Assembly (NCBI GenBank): GCA_013423385.1
Contig: BLZA01000023.1
Coordinates: 313,782 to 377,781 of the forward strand
Reading direction: 5' to 3'
DNA length: 64,000 bases
Origin: Naganishia liquefaciens
Lineage: Eukaryota; Basidiomycota; Tremellomycetes; Filobasidiales; Filobasidiaceae
Of this stretch, positions 12,441-22,955 are shown piece after piece. Within the stretch, counting starts at the first letter, position 1. Each line of letters opens with the position of its first letter. The position numbers and the translations under genes are program-made. The notes under the pieces are model-generated. The model was not told where the DNA came from, did no database searches, and saw nothing but the letters and a program-made list of their open reading frames with translations.

Positions 12441-12840
12441 AGTCGGTTCGGTATGGGATGACAGGGATACGATTGTGCAATAAATCTCGCTGTATTTATA
12501 GGAAACAAGACGCTTTCTAGGCTCGGCTTTTTGGTGTATGAATCAGCTATCGGTTGTATGCAGTTCGCCTTTGTGATATCCGTCGCTTTGTACTTCTGGC
12601 ATATTCTACCTATCTGTGTTGCAAGATAGAGAGGGCTATCTCTTGGGTCATGCCTGTGGGCATGGCGATTGGCATAGCAGGTACGTGGCGAAGGGCTATA
12701 TCTGCGGAATCAAATGCGGGGCGTTGAGTACGCTCCATAATCTGAAACACGGCGCACGCCCGTTTGTGTGTGTCATCAGATTGTCAAGGGGTTTTCACAC
12801 GACTGGTGTCTCCGAGGACCGCCGCCTCTAGTCTTTCACA
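12441..12840. other. Intergenic with poly(A)-signal-like AATAAA
   Basis: AATAAA at about 12479-12484, some 40 bp after the membrane protein stop, is a plausible polyadenylation signal. The rest is the promoter of the next gene. No further gene seen. Confidence 0.45.
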
Positions 12841-14097
12841 ATGCCTGAACGACGATCAATATCGCCAATTCCAGACCGGTCGCACCGGCGGTCAAAGCGA
12901 AGAGACGAATACGAGGACGAAGATGACCGTAGGGACAGGGAGAAGAAGACGGTGGAGAGTCTCAGTGCCGTGGGCGTGAAGGAAATATCGGAGAGTGATT
13001 ACTTGTGAGTTTCTCCGGAATCATCAGGTTTAACAATGCTTACAACATTGTCTGTAGCCTAAAGGCAGCAGAGTTCAGGCTATGGCTGAGAGAGGAGAAG
13101 GGAAAGGTGAAGAGACCGTTTCATGGAGAATACTAGTAAAATACTGACGTGGCTAACAGTACATCGACGAGCTATCCGGAGATTCGGCAAGAAAGTGAGT
13201 GTACTGGACCCTTTCGAGTCCCTCAGTCGCTCAAGCCATCTTCAACAGATACTTCAAGAAATTCGTCAAGGTAGGCGCAGCTCTGCAACGATTTCGCTTG
13301 TGCTCACACTCACACCAAAACTCGCAGCGCTGGAATGCGTGCACCTTACCTACGCAATACTACAAGTCACAGACATCGACCGCTCAGTCTTCATCGTCTC
13401 AGACAGCGTATAAGTGGTCATTCGCAAGCAACCGCTCGAAAGTCGACAAAGATGAGCTCGCTCGATTGAGGCAAGACGTCGATCGTATGACCAATGGCTC
13501 CGGCAAAGACATTTCGACATCAGCTTCATCGAGACCGACGGTAGGCCCGAGCCTGCCTCCCGGAGTAGGCCGAGATGTAGGGCCAACGTTCCCCTCTACT
13601 CTCTTTTCGGCAAACCACACCGATCGGCAGCTCGCTTTGGAGCAACGTGCCGAAGATACAGCACGTGCAAAGAAGGCTGAGCGACGGTCAGCGTATGAGA
13701 GGGCGGATGACCTCGTACCTCGAGCGGGTGGGCGCGAGGGTAAGATGGACGAGAGACGGGCGGTCAACGAGGAGAATCGACGGTACAGGGAAAGGGATGC
13801 AGCTTCGGGCTTCGAGGTGGACGATAGCACATTGATGGGATCCGGTGGTAGCTTCCAAGCAGCGTGAGTCCGATATCAAGGGGATGACGATCATGAATGA
13901 AGGACTGATTGCAATCATGCAATCACAGCCTAGCACAGAGGGAACAAGCAAATGCTCGTCGACAAGACCGTCGCAGTGCATACGAAGCGGACAAGCGATC
14001 TGCGATGTCGGAGAGGATGAGCGCCATGAAAAGCAAAGAAGATGCGACGATGGCCATGTTCAAGCAGATGGCACAGTCCCGCTTCGGCGGGCAATAG
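12841..14097 (+). CDS. SCI1-like (style cell-cycle inhibitor 1 family) nuclear protein
   Basis: Six exons, 12841-13004, 13058-13106, 13160-13194, 13249-13270, 13328-13863 and 13929-14097, sum to 325 codons (324 aa). After a charged Arg/Asp/Glu N-terminus comes the family signature ISESDYFLKAAEFRLWLREE, continuing KGKYIDELSGDSARKYFKKF and VKRWN (residues about 48-95), which I recognise from plant SCI1 and its conserved fungal and animal relatives. The remainder is Arg/Ala/Glu-rich and helical (SALAQREQANARRQDRR-like). The conserved block is assembled from four tiny exons, the smallest 22 nt. The biochemical role of the family is poorly defined; nuclear location is inferred from the RS/RD-like composition. 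Confidence 0.75.
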
Positions 14098-14152
14098 TTG
14101 AAACACAAGTCATGCAGGATTGCTGAAGGGACTACAAATACACAGCTGTACC

Positions 14153-17100
14153 CTATACCCTTTGGTAAATGTAGAGATATGCAAGACTCTTCATCATGTC
14201 ATTGCCCTCGCCTTCTGCCTTGACGACCTTTTCGTCATTGAACAAAATCCACGACCCATTGTTCTGCCGGATGGTCGCGACGTAATGACCGGAATGTACC
14301 GACGGTCCTTTGTGCGATATGAACGCTTTAAGGCGGTAATTCGCGGGCAAATCGGCAGAGCCTCCTACAGACTGAGGAGCGACGGTCTCAGCGTCTTGTG
14401 GAATTGAATCTTCGCCCATGTCATCCGGATGAGAGAACAGCCATTCGACTGCCCGCTCAGCGTTACCGTCCTGAACCAGCTCAAATATCAGCTTGCAAGC
14501 ACGGTTGAAGAAGCATATTACTCACAGTTTCCCGCAATGCCTTCTTCGCCTGAGCATGGGTGAACCCCATATCGGCAAGCATGCTCACTTGCTCGGCCGA
14601 GGGCTCTGGGCCAGCGCTGCCACTCGAGACAGCAGCTCCCGCGGTTGACTGTAAGGGCGCATCGATGTCTGGAGGGATACTCAGCATCGTGTGGGACATA
14701 GCAGGCGTAAGATCTCTTACCAGGATCCTCCATATGCTGGAACAGCCAATTCATAGCAGCTTCAGCATCGCTGTTCCCTGTTGCGAGAAGCGCCTTCTGA
14801 CATCGAATCAGGGGGAAACCCATAGCCTCCAGCTGAGAAAGTGCTGCAACATCGAATTCAGGCAAAGCGGAATCTGTGAATCAACGGAAGTTTGATTTTC
14901 AGCCAGCGTATGCACAAAGGAAAAAATCTTACCTTGGCTAGTTTCACCAAGTTCAACTTCTCCGTCTTGTTTTCCGACACTTAGGTACCTGTCCATGTTC
15001 AAGTCATCGTTCACGGTGACAGGGATATCTGTCGAAAAGCGTCAACAGAGTCTTAGAAGCCAAGCCACTGATTTCAGCCTACCTAGCTTTGTCGGCATCC
15101 AGTTCACCAGTTGGAACTTCTTCATATGCACAACCAATGTTTGTGGGAACGTCTTGAACTTCTGTTGCCTATGAGCAGGTGTCAGGGAATCTTCCACAAT
15201 CCTTACGAAGCGGAGAGACGTACTTCTCAGCAATTACTTTCTTCTGGCACTGGGGACACGAGTACTCCAAGGCCTCCGGCTCAACCAGCATATCCAAGCA
15301 AGTATCAAAAGCCACTGGCTCATACTGCTTCTGCTTTGGCATTGCCGAGCCGCCGTCTCCCTCGCCAATAATCAGCTCTCCCTTCTCCTTGGCGGGTACA
15401 GGCAGACTGATGCTATCGGTTTGGTCGGTGCGGTAGCTGACGCCCTTGCACTCGCCACACTGCAGACGCTGCTCCATTCCGAAGCGGAACGTTTCCGTCG
15501 CTTCTTCAGTCTGGTTGAATCCGCGTCGTTTAGCGTCCTGGCGCAAACATTTGATCAGATGCTGCAAGAACTCCTCCGAATCCTGTTGACGCATGGTGGA
15601 GAACTCCTCGTGGCCCTTACCGACGAGCGCCTTGAACATGGCGGGTCGAACGCCTTCCTGGAACTTGGGCTTGTTCTCCTCAGTCTGGAATGGCGTTTCC
15701 GTACTGGACGATGGTGGAGGATGGGCCTGTGCAGGATGCGAATAGCGACCCGAGAGAAGTCCATCCGATATCTTGAACATTTGGCATTCGAGACAGTCCG
15801 AAGGCTGGGACGATGTGCAGATCTCGAAGTGTTCCTGAGCTCGTGAAGGAGGGTATCGTTCCTGGAAAGCCGGTAGCGCAAAAATGGATTGCAAGACGGA
15901 TGCCATGTAGCAACTGCGAAGCGTGACGTCAGACGTGATCAAGCGTAACTGGAATTGGATGACCCACCTGTTTCCCAGGTTCTTGAGTCCGGTCAAGCCA
16001 GGTCCAAAGACAGGCTCAAGTTCCTTGCCATCGTCGCCCGTCATCGAAAAGTCGAACTTGAGGTTGTGTTCGATTTGCTACGGAAAAAACAACGCGTGAG
16101 TAAAGTGCAATGCCGAAAGAGAAAGCAGCCTCGCGTACCAACTCGGTCATGCTCTTATCCGTTTTGCGCATATCCACGACACTCATGCCGAAATGCTCCA
16201 GATGCCGCGGCAGATCCGGATCAATCCTCGAATCATCACATGTATAGCAATACACGTCTCCGCCGCCTTCGGGCGTGATCGTGCCCAATTTGACCCCGAC
16301 GCCGTGGCCAGTGGCCGAGAAATGTTGTAGGGCGTGACCGTTGCCACCTATGCCTCCGAATTGTTGGCGGCCGCAGTTGACAGTGCCGCAGGTCAGACAG
16401 AGCCAGAGGTTAGAGGTGAGGTCACATTGCGAGCAATGCGGGGAGACTGCGGCGAGGTGAAAGGTCAGGTTTCCGGCTGATGATATAGAGAATGACTCAC
16501 TTTCGTTGCTGGCGTTCTCCTGCTGCAACATGAGAGTGTGTTCGCACATTTCAAGCTCCTCTTCCCATGCTTTGACTTCAGACTGCTGCGCCGATGCCAT
16601 AGACTTCATGATGCCATCGACTGTTTCCTCGATCTTGAAACACACCATCGTGAATTAGATATTCTCCATCCGTGGCAAGACCTACCTTGACATCATCAGA
16701 CGTGACAATAGCCCCATGCACCTCATCACACTTGAAACACCTCAAACTCAACTCAAATTCCCACAACTCCTCGTCACTCGGCACGACGATCGCAAGCTTC
16801 TTCATCGGCGGCTCCTCCGTTGTCGAGTCTCTTCGTTTGGCCGCTGCCTTTCGATGTCGTTTAATGTTGAGCCCGAGAGGGTGAGAGGTCCGCGCGTAGT
16901 GGAGTCTAGCATGAGCGCGAGAAGGGTTGAGACAACCTCCATTGAAGCACTGGAGACAGACAAGGACGCCCTCAGGGGAGTCCTTTCCAGTGAAGCCGAT
17001 AAGCTCCAAAAAACATCGGCGTTGTATGAGAACTCACCTGACCATCAAAGCACAATGTACATTCCTCTCTGATCGCTCATTCAGCGTAAACGCCGGAATA

Positions 17101-17197
17101 TGCATTCTCGGAATTCAACTCACTTATGTACCTGTTGATTCGATCGCGGAGGAGCGATCTGGGACGCAAACTCGCCTATGTGCGGGCAGGATGACAT
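14153..17197 (-). CDS. UBP14: Ubiquitin C-terminal hydrolase Ubp14/USP5 (isopeptidase T)
   Basis: About 12 exons. The start at 17197 gives MSSCPHIGEF, the usual Ubp14 opening. Order: variant zinc finger (CTLCFDG, CLQCFNGGCLNP), canonical ZnF-UBP (PHCSQCDLTSNLWLCLTCG, then NCGRQQFGG and HALQHFSATGHGVG), USP Cys box GLTGLKNLGN followed across an intron by SCYMASVLQSIF, two UBA domains (ALSQLEAMGFPLIRCQKALL and VSMLADMGFTHAQAKKALRE), and the His box SVHSGHYVATIRQ with DEKVVKAEG. All catalytic elements are present. The enzyme disassembles free unanchored ubiquitin chains from the proximal end, keeping the proteasome supplied with mono-ubiquitin. Domain order and size match yeast Ubp14 and human USP5. 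It is divergent from the Efm7-type gene with 241 bp between the start codons. Confidence 0.95.
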
Positions 17198-17438
17198 GCT
17201 TGGCAGGATAAGATGTGAAGGGAGGATGAGGATAGAGGCGTGGGATACGAAGATGAGGAAATGAACGAACAAGTCTAGCGTACCGCGTTCGAGGGAGATG
17301 GTGATGACATAATCGCTGTCACGTGACAACTGAGACAGAACGACCCTCACTTCAACGCTTGACAGCCGGAAAGACTTGGTTTTAAGGCATCAGAGTACGC
17401 GAGAGCTGTGTATCAGATACGGCAGTCGTAGAGCGACA

Positions 17439-18565
17439 ATGACGGACGCATCAGACATCTTCAGCGATACCCTCGACCTATTCACTACCGACGATCCCCT
17501 CACGGCGTCCCCGTCAGAGGTACACTACGGACCCATTCAAAGTAAGATCGTGAGTCGCCTGCAACTCCCTTCTCGTGGCGCGGTGCTCATTCACTGCTCT
17601 CCTGTGCACGAGATAGTAGCCTGATCATGAAGGGAAGGCATTCATGGTGCTTGCTTCCCAAATCTTCAATAGCGGCCTTGTAGGTTGAGCGTTCCTCGAG
17701 GCTGCAAAGGGTTCGAAGCTGAACGAGAATCCTTCAGGTCATGGCCGAGATGATGGAGTTGGGCCGTATCAAGCCGGCCGGAACGCGGAGTGAGTAGATG
17801 TGGCTGGGTGTCCGAAACTATCTAATAGAGTATACATCCATAGTTCTGGAGCTCGGCGCGTCGACATCATTACCGACTCTCCTTGCTTCGTCATTTGATT
17901 CTCCACCAGATTCCATCCTCACAACGGATTACCCAGATGCCATTCTGATCAAGTCAGTCCGGCGCAATTCTGATTCTTCTCGTATGCCGCAGGCTGATTT
18001 ATGTGACCTAGAAACCTTCAGGGCAATCTGCAGCGAAACGCCCACCTCGCCAAATGCCCAGTACGGCCTTGACCATGCGTTTGCCCGGGTGTCGCTAACT
18101 CGGTCTTAGATAACAGCCCAGGGTTACAAATGGGGAGACGATGTCGAGCCTCTATTGTACGTCACTCTTCCGCGCATGAGATGCTGGACTGACGTGCCCC
18201 ATAGAGCGACGCTGCCCGACCCAACAAAAGGCTTCACCCTTCTCATTCTGTCCGACACCCTCTGGCTGCACGACGAACACACCAATCTCCTCCGCACCAT
18301 CTCCAACACACTGAGTCGGACCGAACCCGGATACGTCTACTTTACGACAGGTCACTATGCCAAGCGGCCTATTGTCGAAGAATTCTTCCACCGGATAGAG
18401 ACCGAGGTTGAGATGGAATACGAAGAGATGACGTACGGGGACAAGTGGGAAGGCGAGATGCCGGTCGATATCGGGGTTGGTCCGGAACGGCATTACCTAG
18501 ATGTCAGGAAGGCTGCTGTATGGTGTTTCAGAGCATGGCGACGAGGTCTCAAGCCGACGTTGTAG
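17439..18565 (+). CDS. EFM7: EFM7/NNT1-type eEF1A N-terminal and lysine methyltransferase
   Basis: Seven exons (17439-17549, 17620-17679, 17738-17789, 17844-17952, 18012-18060, 18110-18156, 18205-18565) total 263 codons (262 aa), close to yeast Efm7. N-terminal ASDIFSDTLDLF and HEGKAFMVLASQIFNSGLV match the family entry helix; ILELGASTSLPTLLAS is motif I of the seven-beta-strand methyltransferase fold; TTDYPDAILIKNLQ is the acidic loop; GYKWGDDVEPLL and LLILSDTLWLHDEH are the post-motifs. Motif I has few glycines, but as I recall yeast Efm7 also has a Gly-poor motif here, so activity is expected. In yeast the enzyme methylates the N-terminal Gly and adjacent Lys of eEF1A. The second exon boundary was chosen to keep frame (an acceptor at 17618-17619). 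The gene converges on Argonaute. Confidence 0.85.
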
Positions 18566-18704
18566 CAAAAATGGCACTCAGTGCGCATGCCATTGTGTGA
18601 ACAACAAGATTTCTTTTCATATATGATACAAGCGGGACGAATCGAGCGGTGGACTGGACATTACCGGGTCGAATCCGTCGTCTGCTATGAGCTCTATCGC
18701 AAGA

Positions 18705-18747
18705 GCAAGCAAGCAAACAAACAAACAAACAAGCAAGCAAGCAAGCA
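18705..18747 (+). repeat. Tetranucleotide microsatellite (AAGC)n/(AAAC)n
   Basis: A run of CAAG and CAAA units lies in the 204 bp between the convergent stops of the methyltransferase and Argonaute genes, so it probably falls in one or both 3' UTRs. Confidence 0.9.
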
Positions 18748-18769
18748 CAAACCAGTGCACGGAGCAGAT

Positions 18770-21700
18770 TTACATGTACCACGCGACGTTCTCAAAGTCC
18801 TTGCTCTTCGCGAACACCTTCTGGATCTTCAGAGGGTCAAACTCCTTGATTATCATGCCACGAGGATCGGAACCGCCCGCAGAGGACTGAGTCTGCGTGT
18901 CCGAGAAGGACTCTTCCTCGTATACCATCGACCGTGACTTGGTGCAGATGATGTCGGCGTAGTAGCAGACGGAGACAATCGAGACCGATCGAGTGGCTCG
19001 AGCGAACGAGTAGGACAAGGCATTGGTGAGCTGCTGCAAGGTGTCGGCCTTGAACTCGTTTTCGTCAATCAGCACAACGTAGTGAGTGGGTTTAGCGGTA
19101 CCGATCAAGCCAGCGTGGGCCTGAAGGTAGAAGTCGAAAGCGAAGGGGTGAACAACCGTTCGATCGACCACCGTTCCAGGAGGCAAGTTGCCCGATCTGT
19201 CATTTTCTCGACCGGTCTTCGAGAAGAAGCGCATGTTGTGCTTCTTAGCGGCGATGACGAACGTGATCTTGGGCTTATATCCCGGTCTGAGTTCGTCGCA
19301 TGCCATTCGAATCGCCTTGACCTCCCTCTGCACAACGATAGCGTATTGTCCTTCGGAAACGCCGTCTCGGTAAAAGACGATCTTTTCAGGCAAACTCTTG
19401 ACCGAGTTACCATACTCGGTAAGATGGTACTTCATCATCTCTTGCAATCCTTCAATCGGCTCCTGTCGGCCTTCTTGCAGCAAGCTGCGCGCGGAATAGA
19501 GGCTGCTGTCGGCATTTTTCGAGGCGACCGTTGCAGCAATCGATGGCGCGACAATATCGTCGCCACGCATGGGCGGGTGTGTAACGTCGGCGCCGACCAG
19601 CATGGTTCGGTTCGTCATGCCAGGCAGGTCGCTGAGCGGAACATGATGGGTAACCCCACCGAGCTTCGCGTTGATTTTCATGGCGACATTGGCGCAGTAC
19701 TGGTCGAGACCGCGGTCACTCTTTATTTTTTGGGCTTGTAGACACTGGGTGACGACTGGGGCGTGCAACGACAGCGCGGCGATCCTTTTAATTTCTTCGT
19801 ACAAGGCCGCGTCCCGACCGGGCAAGATCACAAGGATCAGTTGAGGGTTGCCCTTCGACCCGCCGGCAGCCCACGCAGCCTTGGCAGCTTGGGCCAAAGC
19901 ATTGAAGACCGACTTATTCATGCCGGTGCCTTGGTACGCCGGATTGATCGGACCGAAAAGCGGAGGTCGTTCGTTGCCAACCCTAACGCCAGCGGTGGTG
20001 AGCGCTCGCGTGAAGAAACCGATGAAGCCTTGAAGATCTTGCGTACCGACCATCCGGTCGAAAGACACGACGGACCACGCGGTCAGAGGCGCGCCGGGCT
20101 GATAAAATTTCTTGCCTCGGAGGTTCCAGGCGCCGCCGTTTGGTCGCATGACGCTAGAAGGTCCACCTCCGGCGTAGACGACATTGGGAGGGGGCAAGAC
20201 TCGCGCTTGAATCTCGGCCATGTCGCTGCGGACCTCAATGCCCCAGCTTCGGATCCTGTCAACCGTCTCCCATCGAAGGGACTGTCTCCAATCCATAACT
20301 GAGAAACGTTGAAATGGTCAGTGTTGTCGAGCAAAGAATCCAGAATAGGAGACGTACTTCGGTTAAGTCGTTCAGCGGGTCGCTGAGCGGCTATCTTGAT
20401 CATGTCGGCGGTCTAAAAAGGGGTACATCGATGAGTACAAGCGCAGACACCCTGAGTGGCGGGGCTTACCTGATCGGAAGTCAACTTTCCGGGAGGCAAA
20501 CTGTTGAAGGGTTCCAACGCGATGAATTCCATGGGAACGTAGTTTTTCTGACCGTACAGAACACAAGGCTGGATTGACCAGTATCAGACATGAACGTTGA
20601 AAATTCCATAGTCTGCTTACGAGGTTAGGATACCTCAAGTTGATGTTGTACGCCGTCCTGAAGTACGCCGCGATGTTGGTCCTTGTATCGGGAGCGCCGT
20701 CTCGGCCGGACAAGGTGAACGTAATTTCGGATGCAGGTTTCGCAGTGATGCTCATTATCGTAAAAATCTTGTTGCACGGCCGATGGGTGAGCTTAAACTT
20801 GCACATTGAAAAGACCTTTCGCAGCTTGCTGATATCGTACGGTCGCAAGGTTTGTGGCATTTCCGCGACTCGCGGGGGCCTTGTCATGGCAGACTTAGTC
20901 AGATGACCATGCAGGTGGTATAAGAACACCTACCCACCACCGTAGCCTCCTCGACCTCCGCCTCGACCACCTCGCCCACCTCCTGATCGGAAGATCAAGT
21001 CAGTATTGTCAACCCAATATCGGAAAGTCGGCTTACGTCCACCGCCACCACCGCCTCCACCACTAAGTACCTGCGCAGCAACGGGGATCATAGGTCCCGG
21101 TTGAAGGAAGGCAGAGTATGCGGTGTCGAGTTGGATACCGGGGTTCATCTGACCCGGTCGGAAGGATCTGTGAGACAGGACGTCAGGGAGAATAGGAGTG
21201 TGAGGGGAGGGTACTCACTGCATGAAACCCTTACCGACAAGTCCACCGGATCCGATGATCTCTGAACGAAAATGTAAGTCATTGGTGCGTGGAACGCGGG
21301 AGAAACATACCGGTCTGCTGCATATCAAAGAAGCGGTTTTGAGCCGCGCCAACGGGGGTATACCTCAGAGATGGCTAAAAGAAGACATTCAATATGAAAA
21401 GGACAAGAATGAAACGCGTTGGAGGACTTACCCCCTGTCGTAACAAGACGTTGATGGACATGATCGCCGTCAACATTGCCGACTCATTCTCCACCGACTG
21501 CCGTTCACCGCGGCAGAACCTGGCGACGGCTTCAAGATCAATCACGGCGGCATGCTGGATGGCGATCTTGAAGCGGCGTCCTTGAGGCTGATCTTCTTGT
21601 CCAGGCCTCGGAGGTCGTGGTTCCTCGAATGGAATCATGACTTCACCCTTCAAGGGTTCCTTGGATCCCTTGAGAGCGGGAATAGGAGTAGGCGTGAAGA

Positions 21701-22103
21701 AGTTCTTGCGGCCATCAAACGCCCCTTCTTTGAACGAGGTCGCATTCTCGGGGCCGAGGGATTCGCCGAAACTGTCGAGGATCTGCTTCATGAGCAAGAA
21801 GGGCAACTTTCGGGGAGGCCGGTCGTCCTTGGGAGGTTTCTTGCCGTCGGTCATGCGGACAATAGGGGTGATATCAATATCATAGTGCTGGATTGTCTTT
21901 CCCTGACCGTTGGCGAATCGAACCTGGAAAAAGTTGGCGAGGACTTGGATGGGCTGTCCTGCAGTGCCGGATCCAGGCCGCGGATGGTAGTCGGTCAAGA
22001 CGAGAGCCTTGAATCGAAGTTCGGCCAGCTGTCGAGCTTCATCATCTTGCGGATTGGCGAGTTCCGACTCGTGGATACGCCTGGGAAAGGGCTGTCGAGA
22101 CAT
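18770..22103 (-). CDS. AGO1: Argonaute
   Basis: About nine exons; start MSRQPFPRRI at 22103, stop at 18770. Order: N domain and linker (ATSFKEGAFDGRKNFFTPTP), DUF1785/L1 (GLVGKGFMQ, GIQLDTAYSAFLQPGPMIPV), a Gly run and an RGG box (RGGRGGGRGGYGGG), PAZ (NIAAYFRTAYNINLRYPNLP, PMEFIALEPFNSLP), Mid with the 5'-phosphate pocket (LYEEIKRI, VVTQCLQ, MKINAKLGG) and PIWI. Catalytic residues: Asp in VGADVTHP, Glu in the QEPIEGLQE loop, Asp in FYRDGVSEGQ, and Asp rather than His at the fourth position (CYYADII). A DEDD set is used by the budding-yeast Kluyveromyces polysporus Ago1, so slicer activity is plausible. It loads small RNAs for RNAi and genome defence. No Dicer or RdRP gene is in this window. 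The RGG box may bind RNA or Tudor/PRMT partners (inference). Confidence 0.95.
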
Positions 22104-22955
22104 GGTGGTTGGGGCAACGAGGAAGGGGTCGGGAAAAGACGAGGAGATTTTGCCGAGGTAGAGGCCAGATGAGCGAGGGGGAGTTGTCGACGAGGACAAG
22201 CTATATGTGATGGGAGGGCATGCTACACACGCTCACCAGACTCGACCAGGGAGCGTGTTGCCTAGCTCGCGTGCGGGACCAGCTTCGAGGACTGTACTAA
22301 TGACCGGATGCTGATAGACAGGTGTACTCGCTGGCCGGCCGGGGAATAACAGAGCGCTGGGAAAGCAGGAAGGCGGATGGTGTCGGATGGTCAATCATTG
22401 TCCATCACCAAGTCCCCCACTGTGATCATCCCTCAGATCGGTACCCGGAGCGATAGCTACATCTTCCGGTACGGTACTGCCCCAATAACAATACAGGGAT
22501 CACCGAGTAGGCTGGGATTGTTCCACATCGTCCGCGAGAAGCCAATTTGAGGGGCGCGGCGCGAGACTCGCCAGCCTATTGTTCTTTTGTTGATCTGCCT
22601 TGCGGCGCCGACGATAACGGAGCTTGTGAACTGCACGTTTGTCGGGCATTCATGTAAGCGATGGCACTATTAACGGTGTATCGAAGGAAACGAGTCGGTG
22701 AGGGCATGACGGATCTCTGCGTAAACATCCACTATGACAGGTCAGGTTGATTCCAACGATCAAGGGGTCCCGCTACAGATTCAAAGAGCATAGATCTACC
22801 CTTACCTCGCAACAATCGACTCTCCAAGGATGCCTTCGGCGAATATGCTATTGCGACTATTCGCACGTTGTGCTGTTTCCTCGTGCTATACAACCTCTGT
22901 GTCGTTGCGGATTATAAAACAGCGATAAGGTCGCTCTTTCAAGTGAGCGCGACTC
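22104..22955. other. Argonaute promoter and TAF12 3' flank
   Basis: 850 bp without any open frame I can relate to a protein. It holds the Argonaute upstream region and the TAF12 terminator side. Nothing else recognised. Confidence 0.5.

Noticed and set aside
17844-17900. Gly-poor SAM motif ELGASTSLP as a sign of a dead methyltransferase
   Set aside because: As I recall, yeast Efm7 has a similarly Gly-poor motif, so this is probably the family form and not a defect.
19082-19741. Plus-strand frame of 219 codons
   Set aside because: Antisense to the PIWI domain of Argonaute.
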